Assembly (NCBI GenBank): GCA_016176295.1 | Contig: JACOXN010000012.1 | Coordinates: forward strand, 5,290-39,662 | Direction of reading: 5' to 3' | Source: Candidatus Giovannonibacteria bacterium | GTDB taxonomy: Bacteria > Patescibacteriota > Minisyncoccia > UBA11713 > 2-01-FULL-45-33 | Length of the DNA: 34,373 bases | Shown here: positions 13,444 to 21,139 of the stretch, piece by piece | How positions within the stretch are numbered: position 1 is the first letter of the stretch | Layout: each line of letters starts with the position of its first letter | Made by a program: the position numbers and the translations under genes | Notes under the pieces: model-generated | What the model was told of the DNA's origin: nothing | The model's database searches: none | The model's input: the letters and a program-made list of their open reading frames with translations, nothing else

Positions 13444-14810
13444 GTCGGCCTCCTTAAGGTATGCACCACTACATGCGAAGCCGTGCCGGCATGGCTTACC
13501 GCGACTGCGCGTTTGGCGTCAGGGACCTGCAGGTCTTCGATGTCTTCGGGCATGGTTTTCTCGAATCGTTCCCATATCTCCGGGTTTTTATGAAATTTCG
13601 CCCATTTGCCCTGCAGCTGCCAACCGGTTTCGATTATCTGCATAATGCCGGTGGCTCCCACCGCGTGCATGTTGCCGATGAGACCGCCCGAAAGATTTTC
13701 TGGGAGTTTTCCGCCGAGATACGCGTCGCCGGAAAGAATAAAATCTTTTCCGAGGCCATACGGGCGGAAGCCCAGGTCTTCATAGCTTTGGAGCGCCGAA
13801 ATAGTGAAAGCATCATGCGTTTCCGCAAGGTCGAAATCTTTCAAGGGATCTGTGATTCCGGCCATATTGTAGGCAATATAGGCGGCATATCGGGCTGAAT
13901 AGAATGCCCGGAAGCCCGGGTAATTCGTCAGGTGCTTGTACATCCCTTCGGTTTCGTTGGGTAAAAGAGGCACAGTTCTCGGCAGCCGGTCGCCGGTGCG
14001 CAAAGTATCGGAGCCCGCTCCGACGCCGTCGATAAGTATCGGTGTCGCGGTAAGTTTCGAAGCCGCTTCTTCCGAAGCGATGATGCAGACCGCAGCGCCC
14101 GTACTCATTAGACAGCAGTCCAGAATGTGCAGAGGCTCTGTTACGGCCATCGAATTTACGATGTCTTCTTCGGTGTATTCCGCAGGAGCCTGGGCGAACG
14201 GATTCGAACGCGCGTAGTGATGGTTCTTTATTGCCACTTTGGAAAGAGCCGATCTTACCACTGCAGGGTCAACGCCCATTTCTTTTTGCGAATGAATGTA
14301 GTCCTGGGCCATGAGGTTGTACAAATTGGTGTAAGAGCGCCCGTGCCTCCATTCGAATTCTTTACAAGAAGCATGTGCGATGTAATTGTTGCCCTGTCTC
14401 GTGGACACTTCGTCCATCATCTCGCAGCCAACGACCACAACAACATCGTGAAGGCCGGAAGCAACAGCCATGACGGCCGTCATTACGGCGCTTCCGCCTG
14501 TGGCTCCGCCTGTTTTAACCTCGATATTTCCGACCGGTTCCAGGCCGAGGCCGTCGTGAGCTTTCGCGATAAAAAGCAATTGGTCGCTGAAGTGGTCCGC
14601 AAATTGTCCGCCAACTCCGAAGTCGACCATTTTTTTGAAGCTCAATACGCCATCCACCAGGAGATCGTTCTCGAGCACGGCCATGCGGGCCGCTTGCATG
14701 ATGAGCTCTTCGGCTTTCATCTCATGCCGTTTTCTAAAATCGGTCATTCCACCGCCTACAAAATATACGGGGCGGGCCAATTTTCCGACGTGAGGTTTTT
14801 CAATATACAT
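13440..14810 (-). CDS. Thiolase-superfamily protein lacking the nucleophilic Cys
   Basis: The 456-residue protein has the thiolase fold of the SCP-x/archaeal type: VYFVGGGMTDF at the start, ETHDAFTISALQSYEDLGF, GGLIGNMHAVGATG and a Gly-rich end (SHAGTASHVVV). Where true thiolases have ACASG with the acyl-accepting Cys, this one reads TGGATGGSA; Gly102 takes the Cys place. The usual GHP is MHA, so the His is kept. Ltp-type retro-aldolases, which also pair with DUF35 proteins, lack classical thiolase activity, and this may be such an enzyme. Start MYIEKPHVG is chosen because GGAGG lies 10 nt upstream. The substrate is unknown. It is the first gene of a two-gene operon. Confidence 0.88.
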   Translation of the reverse strand: MYIEKPHVGKLARPVYFVGGGMTDFRKRHEMKAEELIMQAARMAVLENDLLVDGVLSFKKMVDFGVGGQFADHFSDQLLFIAKAHDGLGLEPVGNIEVKTGGATGGSAVMTAVMAVASGLHDVVVVVGCEMMDEVSTRQGNNYIAHASCKEFEWRHGRSYTNLYNLMAQDYIHSQKEMGVDPAVVRSALSKVAIKNHHYARSNPFAQAPAEYTEEDIVNSMAVTEPLHILDCCLMSTGAAVCIIASEEAASKLTATPILIDGVGAGSDTLRTGDRLPRTVPLLPNETEGMYKHLTNYPGFRAFYSARYAAYIAYNMAGITDPLKDFDLAETHDAFTISALQSYEDLGFRPYGLGKDFILSGDAYLGGKLPENLSGGLIGNMHAVGATGIMQIIETGWQLQGKWAKFHKNPEIWERFEKTMPEDIEDLQVPDAKRAVAVSHAGTASHVVVHTLRRPT

Positions 14811-14858
14811 TATGTTTTTTCCTCCGTTTATGCCGAAATAATCAGGAAATCTGCCCAA

Positions 14859-14887
14859 ACCCTATCAAAAAGATCTCAAATTTGCAA
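14859..14887 (-). promoter_or_regulatory. Candidate promoter of the thiolase-DUF35 operon
   Basis: On the minus strand TTGCAA, 17 nt, TAGGGT with TGA just before the -10. The self-complementary TTGCAA would be shared with the divergent glutaredoxin promoter. Confidence 0.4.
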
Positions 14888-14909
14888 GAAGAGGAATATT
14901 TGGTAAAAT
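14882..14909 (+). promoter_or_regulatory. Promoter of the glutaredoxin operon, leaderless
   Basis: TTGCAA, 16 nt, TAAAAT. The -10 box ends 7 nt before ATG 14917, and no Shine-Dalgarno is present. Confidence 0.55.
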
Positions 14910-14916
14910 AGAAAAT

Positions 14917-15156
14917 ATGGCAAATGTAACAATTTTCACGACCCCGACGTGCGTTTATTGCAAGATGACAAAAGAGTTTTTTAAAGTAAACGAAGTGCAA
15001 TATCAGGAAAAGAACGTTGCAACCGACACTGAAGCCCGCGAAGATATGATCAAAAGATCAGGCCAGCTCGGCGTGCCGGTCATAGACGTGGACGGTAAAA
15101 TAGTGGTCGGCTTCGACAAGGCGCGGCTTGCGGAACTGCTGGGCATTAAAAAATAA
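14917..15156 (+). CDS. Glutaredoxin-like protein
   Basis: Small thiol-disulfide oxidoreductase of the thioredoxin fold. The 79 residues contain the redox pair Cys12-Val-Tyr-Cys15 right after the first strand (VTIFTTPTCVYC), the cis-Pro motif LGVPVIDVDG, and the C-terminal GFDKARLAELL helix. The length fits the NrdH/glutaredoxin family group. The CVYC pair is not the classical CPYC, so whether it is reduced by glutathione or by thioredoxin reductase is open. It is the first gene of a plus-strand run leading to sugar-phosphate genes, with no functional link evident. Confidence 0.92.
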   Translation: MANVTIFTTPTCVYCKMTKEFFKVNEVQYQEKNVATDTEAREDMIKRSGQLGVPVIDVDGKIVVGFDKARLAELLGIKK

Positions 15157-15179
15157 TTTGCTCATCCGAATCTAATTTT

Positions 15180-15401
15180 ATGGAAAGCAAGAATTCTTTA
15201 CTCAAAGATGTTGTTATTATTTTGGTTGGCCTGGCACTGCTTTTGGCGATCAACTATTCAATGAAAATATTCATCGCCGAAACGGAAAACTCGGGCGTGC
15301 CTTTGCCTCCTCCCGCAGGGGGTCCTCCGCCTCCTCCGCGGCTCGACGGAAGCAGCCTGCCTCCTCCCGAAGAGATGTTGCGCCAGCAAAACATACGTTA
15401 A
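15180..15401 (+). CDS. Small membrane protein with Pro-rich tail
   Basis: No family recognised. The 73 residues hold one N-terminal membrane helix (DVVIILVGLALLLAINYSM, about 10-28), then a short linker and a proline/glycine tract (GVPLPPPAGGPPPPP, then SSLPPPEEM), ending RQQNIR. With few charges before the helix the tail is probably outside the cell. It lies 23 nt after the glutaredoxin gene, and its stop is one base before the PGI/PMI start, so it is co-transcribed. The Pro-rich tail resembles that of the pilin-like protein at 23025 in composition only. Confidence 0.75.
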   Translation: MESKNSLLKDVVIILVGLALLLAINYSMKIFIAETENSGVPLPPPAGGPPPPPRLDGSSLPPPEEMLRQQNIR

Positions 15402-15402
15402 A

Positions 15403-16383
15403 ATGGAAGAAGCTCTTCTCAATTTTTCCAAGCAGTTCAATTACGAGCCCGTTATCGAAAACGGCGAAACTTTTACCGCGTCCAAAAAAATGATAGTTGT
15501 GGGCATGGGCGGTTCCCATCTTGCGGCCGGTCTTCTAAAAGCATGCGATCGGTCACTCGATATTTTGGTGCACAGGAATTACGGGCTTCCGGATATCTCC
15601 GAGGAAAACTTGAAAAGCAGGCTCGTCGTTCTATCCTCCTATTCCGGGAATACGGAGGAGGTCGCGGACGCTTTCCAAAAAGCTCTCGAAAAAAAATTGC
15701 CGGTCTTGGCCGTTTCCACCGGAGGAAAAATTTTGGAAATAGCGAAAAAGAACAAGTCGCCTTTCATAAAACTTCCCGATGCCGGCATCCAGCCGCGGAC
15801 AGCCGTCGGGCTTTCGTTCCTAGCGTTTTTAAAAGCAGCGGGGGACGAAGACGCTTTGCGTGAAATAAAAAATCTGGAGACGGCGCTTAATCCGTCGCGC
15901 TATGAAGCTGAAGGAAAAGAGCTGGCACAGAAACTTAAGAATTTTGTCCCTGTGGTTTATACATCCGAAAAGAACGAAGGCCTCGCTTACATCTGGAAAA
16001 TATCTTTCAATGAAACGGGAAAAGTTCCGGCTTTTTACAATGTACTTCCTGAGCTGAATCACAACGAAATGACCAGTTTTGACACTTTAAACGATCTATC
16101 TAAAAATTTTCATTTTATATTCTTGAAGGATGCCAAGGATGATCCCAGAATACAAAAAAGAATGGACATCTTGGAAAAACTTTTCAAAAACAGGGGGTTC
16201 GGAGTCGAAGTAAAGAATTTGGAAGAAAGTTCTGTTTCCAAATCGAGCCAAAGCGGCGTGTTCTTTAAAGTTTTTTCATCGGTTATTCTTGCAGGCTGGA
16301 CAGCGCTTTACACAGCCAAAGCTTACGGACTCGAGCCGGAAGAAGTTCCGATGGTAGAGGAGTTTAAGAAGTTGATAAAATAA
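15403..16383 (+). CDS. Bifunctional phosphoglucose/phosphomannose isomerase
   Basis: Interconverts glucose-6-P, fructose-6-P and probably mannose-6-P. The 326-residue protein has two SIS domains. The first starts with IVVGMGGSHLAAGLL and contains LVVLSSYSGNTEEV, the phosphosugar-binding Ser/Thr cluster. The second contains VPVVYTSEKNEGLAYIWKISFNETGK and the catalytic-region ELNHNEMTSFD. This layout and length match the PGI/PMI family (TIGR02128) known from archaea and some bacteria, not the 550-residue classical PGI. The gene begins one base after the previous stop and is followed after 8 nt by the BadF-type kinase, fitting a hexose-phosphate module. Mannose-6-P supply would suit the GH130 mannoside-type genes at 33156. 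Confidence 0.9.
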   Translation: MEEALLNFSKQFNYEPVIENGETFTASKKMIVVGMGGSHLAAGLLKACDRSLDILVHRNYGLPDISEENLKSRLVVLSSYSGNTEEVADAFQKALEKKLPVLAVSTGGKILEIAKKNKSPFIKLPDAGIQPRTAVGLSFLAFLKAAGDEDALREIKNLETALNPSRYEAEGKELAQKLKNFVPVVYTSEKNEGLAYIWKISFNETGKVPAFYNVLPELNHNEMTSFDTLNDLSKNFHFIFLKDAKDDPRIQKRMDILEKLFKNRGFGVEVKNLEESSVSKSSQSGVFFKVFSSVILAGWTALYTAKAYGLEPEEVPMVEEFKKLIK

Positions 16384-16391
16384 AATCAAAA

Positions 16392-17330
16392 ATGATAAAT
16401 TGTTTTTTCTTAGGAGTCGAAGGAGGCGGTACAAAAAGCCGGGCGCTTTTGGCTGATGAGGATGGGAAGATAATCCGGGACCGGTCCGGAAAAGCTTTGA
16501 ATTATCATGCTATCGGCGAAAAACAGACGAAAGCGAACCTTAAAGAGCTGATTGCTCCGCTTCTCAAGGCTTCAAACGGCCGCGGAATAAAAACGGTTTT
16601 CGGCCTTGCCGGGCTCGATACGAAACAGGACTGGAAAATCTACGACGGAATAATAAAATCACTACTTCCAAGAAACGCAAAGTACAAGATAGTGAACGAC
16701 GCGGCTATAGCGCTTGAAGCCAAGTGCCCTGTTATTTCAAAGGAAGCCGGTATTGTAGCCATAGCCGGTACGGGTGCCAACGTGTACGGAAGGTCAAGAG
16801 GGAAAACGATTCGCTCCGTAGGCTGGGATTTTTTGCTGGGGGACGAGGGCGGTTCCTTTTCAGCCGGTCTAAAAGCTATGCATGCGGCAATGCGTTCGTG
16901 GGATGGTCGAATGCCGAAGAGCGTGTTTGAAAAAAGCATCCCGAAAGCGGCGGGCGCCAAGAATATCGAAGGTTTTTATCACAAGCTTTACAAGGTTTGG
17001 CGGGAAGATCCTCAGAATATAAAATATTACATTGCTTCCTTCTCTCATCTGGTGGATGAAGCTATTTTAAAAAAAGACAAAGCGGCGCTCGTGATATGCG
17101 ACCGGGAGGTAAAAAATCTATCGCGGGGGATAGAAGCTGTGGCTCGGAGGCTGAAGCTCTCAAAAAAAGCTTTTTGCGTCGGTTTTGCCGGCTCCGGCTG
17201 GAAAATGCCCGGCCTCAAGGACAAAGTTAAAAAAAGTATCAAAAAAGAATTCCCGGGCGTTTATTTTTCGAAGAACGAGGATAATTCCGGCGTGGTGGGC
17301 GCGATACAGCTTGCTCGCGCCATTCATTGA
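16392..17330 (+). CDS. BadF/BadG-type ATPase, N-acetylglucosamine kinase-like
   Basis: ATP-dependent sugar kinase-like protein of the ASKHA fold. In 312 residues the family motifs occur in order: GVEGGGTKSRALLADEDG (phosphate-1 loop), FGLAGLDTKQD, IVNDAAIALEAK, IVAIAGTGANVYGR (phosphate-2), SVGWDFLLGDEGGSFSAG and CVGFAGSGWK (adenosine-binding). The GDEGS-like signature is that of N-acetylglucosamine/glucosamine kinases rather than of the benzoyl-CoA reductase activators, which carry a Cys pair for an iron-sulfur cluster that is absent here. Position behind PGI/PMI supports a sugar substrate such as GlcNAc, possibly recycled from peptidoglycan. Substrate is inference. Confidence 0.88.
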   Translation: MINCFFLGVEGGGTKSRALLADEDGKIIRDRSGKALNYHAIGEKQTKANLKELIAPLLKASNGRGIKTVFGLAGLDTKQDWKIYDGIIKSLLPRNAKYKIVNDAAIALEAKCPVISKEAGIVAIAGTGANVYGRSRGKTIRSVGWDFLLGDEGGSFSAGLKAMHAAMRSWDGRMPKSVFEKSIPKAAGAKNIEGFYHKLYKVWREDPQNIKYYIASFSHLVDEAILKKDKAALVICDREVKNLSRGIEAVARRLKLSKKAFCVGFAGSGWKMPGLKDKVKKSIKKEFPGVYFSKNEDNSGVVGAIQLARAIH

Positions 17331-17383
17331 AACACTCTTTTTTTCATGATATCTTCCAATGAGACTTTAGCATGAGGTGATGT

Positions 17384-18019
17384 GTGGATCGCCTAAAGCT
17401 TTTTTTTAGAGAATTATTCTATCCTGGTAATTTGTTGATAATTTTATATCTCATTCTGCTTCTCGTGGTCTGGGGGTATTTTAACTGGCGAGAGTCTGTC
17501 CCTGGAAGCGCCAGCTGGTGGTTTGATCTTTTGGGTCATGTGCAGTTCGGTTTTGTTTGTTTTTTCGTAGGGCTTTATTTGTTGAGGAGATTTCGCCCGG
17601 ACATCTATAAGATTTCACCCGAACTTTTTTTGGCAGTATTCGGGATATTGTTCGCGGTTTTCATGCAGGTTCTGATCTGGGAAGGCTGGGAACGGTTCAT
17701 TTGGGACGGACTTTTACAGCCATACATTTTCCCCTGGCTGGCTTGGGCCCAAAAAGGGGATTTGGATACAACGTCAGATAACTGGGTAACCGCTATTGGC
17801 TCCGTAGTTGCTATGATATCGCGGCGGGCCATTATCAGGCGCTGGGAAAAGAAACATCCAAACGAGGCTTTGAAAGCTTATCAAAAGTTACTCACTGATA
17901 AAGCTCGACAACTAGGAGAGGAAGCGCAAAAAAGCGACCGGCAACACAAAAAAGAAGTGCGACGGGAATTTCTGCAGGCTTTTTTAGGGCAAAGATTACA
18001 TAAAACCAAACTCCGCTGA
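17384..18019 (+). CDS. Integral membrane protein of unknown function
   Basis: The 211 residues include four hydrophobic segments (about 16-35, 46-67, 78-100, 107-122, the last weak), then a basic, helical cytoplasmic tail of about 70 residues (RRAIIRRWEKKHPNEALKAYQK...). The motifs WFDLLGHVQFG, IWEGWERFIWD and LDTTSDNWVTAIGS recall small membrane families with conserved His and Asp in the bilayer (DUF2238-like), but I cannot assign it firmly. The start is GTG at 17384, with GAGGTGA a few bases upstream, and no Met start fits better. The stop codon lies in the loop of its own terminator. It may be a separate unit from the upstream kinase. Confidence 0.7.
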   Translation: MDRLKLFFRELFYPGNLLIILYLILLLVVWGYFNWRESVPGSASWWFDLLGHVQFGFVCFFVGLYLLRRFRPDIYKISPELFLAVFGILFAVFMQVLIWEGWERFIWDGLLQPYIFPWLAWAQKGDLDTTSDNWVTAIGSVVAMISRRAIIRRWEKKHPNEALKAYQKLLTDKARQLGEEAQKSDRQHKKEVRREFLQAFLGQRLHKTKLR

Positions 18020-18032
18020 GCGGAGTTTTTTT
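18009..18032 (+). terminator. Terminator of the 17384 gene
   Basis: AACTCCGC-TGA-GCGGAGTT forms an 8-bp stem whose 3-nt loop is the TGA stop codon itself, followed by seven T. Translation termination and the hairpin therefore overlap. Confidence 0.88.
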
Positions 18033-18037
18033 CTTTT

Positions 18038-18076
18038 CAAAACAAAAGAACCCCTGTTCGGGGTTCTTTTGTTTTG
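18038..18076 (-). terminator. Bidirectional terminator after the RRM gene
   Basis: Perfect 17-bp stem (arms 18038-18054 and 18060-18076, CAAAACAAAAGAACCCC and its complement) with a 5-nt loop. Both arms end T-rich in their own transcript, so it can serve either strand; it starts 9 nt after the RRM stop. Confidence 0.85.
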
Positions 18077-18085
18077 GTTTTAAGA

Positions 18086-18415
18086 TTACCAGCTGCGTTC
18101 GCGCCTGTCGTCTCCGCCGAATCCTCCGCCCCTGCGGTTGAATCCGCCCGTGCGGGGAGGCCTGGCCTCCTGAGGGCGAGCTTCGCTCACTCTCACAGTG
18201 CGTCCGTCCAGCTCTTTGCCATCGTACATTCCGATGGCGGCTTGCGCCTCATCCTCGGTGGACATTTCCACAAAGCCGAAGCCTTTGGAACGTCCGGACA
18301 TGCGGTCCATGATGACCGTAGCCGACTCGACATTGCCCGCTTGAGAGAAAGCATCTTTCAAACCCTGATCAGTGGTCGCATAGTTGAGACCGCCGACATA
18401 TAGTTTTTTAGCCAT
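18086..18415 (-). CDS. RRM-domain RNA-binding protein
   Basis: Single RNA-recognition-motif protein, probably binding single-stranded RNA. In the 109 residues RNP2 is KLYVGGL (residues 4-10) and RNP1 is KGFGFVEM (about 44-51); aromatic residues needed for RNA stacking are present. The C-terminal tail after about residue 80 is Arg/Gly-rich (GGFNRRGGGFGGDDRR), like RGG boxes that bind RNA loosely. Bacterial members such as cyanobacterial Rbp proteins respond to cold. A promoter about 100 nt upstream gives a long leader that lacks a Shine-Dalgarno sequence before the ATG, so self-binding or cold-type control of its own leader is possible, but this is inference. Confidence 0.93.
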   Translation of the reverse strand: MAKKLYVGGLNYATTDQGLKDAFSQAGNVESATVIMDRMSGRSKGFGFVEMSTEDEAQAAIGMYDGKELDGRTVRVSEARPQEARPPRTGGFNRRGGGFGGDDRRERSW

Positions 18416-18519
18416 GCTTTTGGTTACATAAACTACTAATAAATGACCTCAAGTCCTTTGCTCTATCTTTCTGCTTACTGTGTTTATGTAAGAAAAAGCG
18501 AGAAGAAACTTATAGTGCT

Positions 18520-18547
18520 AGTATACATGTCTTTCAACAAAAGTCAA
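18520..18547 (-). promoter_or_regulatory. Promoter of the RRM gene
   Basis: On the minus strand TTGACT, 16 nt, TATACT. An overlapping TTGAAA, 17 nt, TATAAG is also present. Either gives a leader of about 90-100 nt. Confidence 0.6.
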
Positions 18548-18560
18548 CTGCACTGCTTAA

Positions 18561-19688
18561 TTAAAGGCCCAGGTCAATTTTCACTTTCCCGCTTCCCTCA
18601 AGGCCGCCATGCGTTTCAACTTCCGTTTCGGATTCAATTTTTATGTCGGAGGACTTATCCGTAGAAGTTGCGTTGTCATCATCGTTTTCTTCTTCCGTGT
18701 CCGAATCCTCATGTTCTTTCAAATCTTTTTCCGCGACAAAGGTGAGTTTGGCCTGCTGCGCTAAGCGCATTGATTCCTGGAAAGTGGAGAAGGCTTCTCC
18801 GTAAGACCCGGCTTCCAACTTAGCTTTTCCGTCGGCAAATGCCTCTTGGGAAAGTTTGAGCTTTGCTTCTGCGTCGGCGGACACGTTCGCTGAAACGGAA
18901 TCTTTTGAGTTTTCAACGAAATTCTTCGCTTCAGTTAACTTTTTTTCAGCGGCTTTCATTTTGCCGTTTGCCGCTTCTTTGAAGTTGCCGTGCCCTTCCG
19001 AAGTTATTTCCGCTTCAGCGTTCGCGCGGTTTTTGGAAGCAATGCTCAACCGCGCGCGGACTTTTGCCAAAATGGCGTCGGTATCCGGCCCGTCTTTCTC
19101 GGCCAGGCGCTCAAGCACCGTTTCATGCGCTCTTAAAGAACCCTCGAATTCGGAATGCGCTTCCAGAGCGGCGCTGGCGTTTTTCTTGGATTCTATTTTA
19201 CTGGAATGCTTTTTGAATTTTTCCGCGTGTTTTTCAAATTGCGTTTCTATCTCAGAACGAGTTTCCGCGTTCAGCTTCCCTTCGGCTGATAATTCTTCGG
19301 CTTCCGAAAGGCGCCGTTCTATGCGTTGGACGTCCCATTCGGTTTGCGCTTCGGCTGTTAACGCTGTCCAGCCGCGCACTTCTTCGTTCACATTCACTTT
19401 AATCGGGTAAAGGATGTCGCCGGGAAGCGCGCTCTGGGCGGCGAACGAGGTTCCTCCTCCGATTAACAAAGCGATTATTAATGCGATTGCCATAGTTTGT
19501 AAATTAGCCATTAATGTTCCTGGTAAAAACAACGACCTTACATGAGATATAAGACGCGCTTCTCCGGGGTTTCTTACGGGGTTCCTTTCAATGAACAGTG
19601 AAAGTTCCGTTCTCATCCGCTTTTTTTCCTCCGGCAAAAGAGCGATCTTTTTCGCTTCCTCTATGATTTTTTTAATGTCTTCTTCCAT
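18561..19688 (-). CDS. DUF5667-type membrane protein, putative anti-sigma partner
   Basis: The 375 residues begin with a cytoplasmic, charged segment of about 60, then one membrane helix (LQTMAIALIIALLIGGGTSFAAQ, about 63-85) and directly after it SALPGDILYPIKVNVNEEVRGW, the hallmark of DUF5667. The rest is a long extracytoplasmic, helical, Ala/Glu/Lys-rich region, ending in an acidic stretch (EEENDDDNATSTDKSSD). The gene lies 4 nt after the sigma-factor gene, an arrangement I know as typical for Patescibacteria. By position and topology it resembles an anti-sigma factor with an outside sensor domain. The sigma-binding role of the N-terminus is inference; no zinc anti-sigma motif is present. 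Confidence 0.85.
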   Translation of the reverse strand: MEEDIKKIIEEAKKIALLPEEKKRMRTELSLFIERNPVRNPGEARLISHVRSLFLPGTLMANLQTMAIALIIALLIGGGTSFAAQSALPGDILYPIKVNVNEEVRGWTALTAEAQTEWDVQRIERRLSEAEELSAEGKLNAETRSEIETQFEKHAEKFKKHSSKIESKKNASAALEAHSEFEGSLRAHETVLERLAEKDGPDTDAILAKVRARLSIASKNRANAEAEITSEGHGNFKEAANGKMKAAEKKLTEAKNFVENSKDSVSANVSADAEAKLKLSQEAFADGKAKLEAGSYGEAFSTFQESMRLAQQAKLTFVAEKDLKEHEDSDTEEENDDDNATSTDKSSDIKIESETEVETHGGLEGSGKVKIDLGL

Positions 19689-19692
19689 AAAA

Positions 19693-20193
19693 TTATTTGG
19701 CGAGTTCTTTTAACATATTGAGGCCCCGGTTAATATGCACGGAAACAGCATTTTCGGTTATCCCCAATATAGCGGCAATTTCTTTTGGGGAAAGGTCGTC
19801 TAAGTAGCGCATAAGCACCGCTTCTCTATATTTTGGATCAAGTGAGCCTGCCAACCTGATAATATCACCGCACAAAATTTTGCTTCCCATTTTTTCAAAA
19901 GAATTGTCGGTCGGCGAAAATCCTTTTTCCGAAAGCTCGTCCAATGAAAAAGATTTTTTCTTCCTTATTTCGTCCACGATGAGGTTGTGGAGCGTGCGGT
20001 AGAGGAAAGCGCGTATATTTTCTATCCTGTTTCTTTCCTCGGCGATATATAACCATGTGCGCGTGAAAGATTCTTGCACCAGGTCCCGGGCAAGCTCGCG
20101 GTCGAACGTGCGGAAGTAGCAGTGCCTGAAAAGAGCATCGGCATACAGGTCGTAAGCTTCAAGGAAAGTTTTTGAGTTAATGGGATTTGTCAT
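19693..20193 (-). CDS. RNA polymerase sigma factor, ECF-type sigma-70
   Basis: Alternative sigma factor. The 166 residues carry region 2 (LFRHCYFRTFDRELARDLVQESFTRTW, the -10 recognition and core-binding helices, about 20-46) and region 4 (LDPKYREAVLMRYLDDLSPKEIAAILGITENAVSVHINRGLNML, with the -35-binding helix-turn-helix, about 118-161). There is no region 1 or 3, as in the ECF group. I place the start at MTNPINSKTF; a longer frame exists upstream, but it overlaps the divergent promoter at 20285 and reads as low-quality protein. It is coupled to the DUF5667 gene. It may control this pair or the divergent operon at 20442, though that operon's promoter looks like a housekeeping one. Confidence 0.9.
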   Translation of the reverse strand: MTNPINSKTFLEAYDLYADALFRHCYFRTFDRELARDLVQESFTRTWLYIAEERNRIENIRAFLYRTLHNLIVDEIRKKKSFSLDELSEKGFSPTDNSFEKMGSKILCGDIIRLAGSLDPKYREAVLMRYLDDLSPKEIAAILGITENAVSVHINRGLNMLKELAK

Positions 20194-20284
20194 ATATGAC
20201 GTAAATACCCATATATTCTTACATGGATCTTGCCAAAAAACAAAATAGTCAACTCCTGTCTCTAGTGTTGCAACTACGCGGCTA

Positions 20285-20313
20285 TTGACAATGTGGCATA
20301 TTATTAGTATAAT
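20285..20313 (+). promoter_or_regulatory. Consensus sigma-70 promoter of the three-gene operon
   Basis: TTGACA, exactly 17 nt, TATAAT: a perfect match to the housekeeping consensus. It points away from the sigma-factor gene and leaves a leader of about 120 nt before the first gene, including the palindrome at 20390. Confidence 0.85.
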
Positions 20314-20389
20314 ATCGCCAGAATACAAAAACTGAAAGAAACATTGAAAAAAATTAAATAGTTTGCAAAAACAAAAACCTAACCAAACT

Positions 20390-20412
20390 TGGCCAACCTG
20401 CCAGGTTGGCCA
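20390..20412. repeat. Odd-centred palindrome in the operon leader
   Basis: TGGCCAACCTG, C, CAGGTTGGCCA: perfect 11-bp arms and one central base. In the mRNA it would be a hairpin 29 nt before the likely ATG at 20442, and its last base is the A of an alternative ATG at 20412. It has the same architecture as the palindromes at 7915, 7947 and 11261. Confidence 0.8.
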
Positions 20413-20441
20413 TGAAGAAAAGAATAAGAAAGGGAAAAAAT

Positions 20442-21137
20442 ATGGCAGGCGACGGAAAGAAGAAAGGACTGCAGGTATTTATCGAGTACATTTGGCCGTT
20501 TGAGTCGGCCAAAAAAGCAAGGGTGTTGGTAACGGTAAAAGATGGAAGAAACGAAGGCGGAAAAGCTGATGCAAGACTTGTCCACTTCTTGGTAAACGGA
20601 GAGGAGCACGCGGAATCCCCAAAAGAAATCGACGAAGAAACCGGCCAGGCGATATTCGATTGCGAAGTCGCCGTAGGAAAATATTTGTTCAAGGCTGTTG
20701 ACGGGCCGAGCCGGTTCGAAAAATCGTCAACTTTATGCATCCCTGAAAAGAAAGAAACGCCGAAAGGCAACAAACTGGAAGTGTTTTGCGAAGGACACTG
20801 GGGGCACTACCAGATTCGTGTTTCGGTAAAAAGCCCCGATGGCAAACTGGTGCCTCACAGCAGAGTGACGCTGGCAGACAGATTCCGGGAACCGTCGATT
20901 GAGGAATTGGTATTCTCCGAAGGGACTAAAACGTTCGATTTCGATTTCCCGGAGTCGCAGCGCAAGATTACGTTTTCAATCGGGCTCGGAAGAGAAGAGC
21001 TGAGCGAAAAAAAAGTTCTGTACCTTCTTGGGCCTAGGAAAATAAACTGCAAGGAAAAAAAACTTACGGAGATCGATGAGATGTGTCTCAGGCATCCTGA
21101 GTGTCTCACGTTTCTGGAAACAAAGGAAAGGAGTTAA
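20442..21137 (+). CDS. Hypothetical protein with two predicted beta-sandwich domains
   Basis: First gene of a three-gene operon of unknown function. The 231 residues have no signal peptide or membrane helix. Two similar beta-rich parts can be seen: residues about 5-105 (ARVLVTVKDGRNEGGKADARL ... YLFKAVDGPSRFEKSSTLCIPE) and about 110-200 (KLEVFCEGHWGHYQIRVSVKSPDGKLVPHSRVTLADRF), each like an Ig-like or carboxypeptidase-regulatory fold. The tail carries Cys in KINCKEKK and MCLRHPECL. ATG 20442 is preferred because AAAGGG lies about 8 nt upstream; ATG 20412 is an alternative that would add a basic stretch. Codons are more G/C-ending than in neighbours. The fold call is by eye only. Confidence 0.68.
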   Translation: MAGDGKKKGLQVFIEYIWPFESAKKARVLVTVKDGRNEGGKADARLVHFLVNGEEHAESPKEIDEETGQAIFDCEVAVGKYLFKAVDGPSRFEKSSTLCIPEKKETPKGNKLEVFCEGHWGHYQIRVSVKSPDGKLVPHSRVTLADRFREPSIEELVFSEGTKTFDFDFPESQRKITFSIGLGREELSEKKVLYLLGPRKINCKEKKLTEIDEMCLRHPECLTFLETKERS

Positions 21138-21139
21138 TC

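Noticed and set aside
14127-14906. A 259-codon plus-strand frame opposite the thiolase gene
   Set aside because: Antisense of a clear coding region; no Shine-Dalgarno, and composition typical of a shadow frame.
19693-20328. Longer sigma-factor reading with 45 extra N-terminal residues
   Set aside because: The extension reads poorly as protein and overlaps the consensus promoter at 20285-20313; MTNPINSKTF at 20193 fits the family length.
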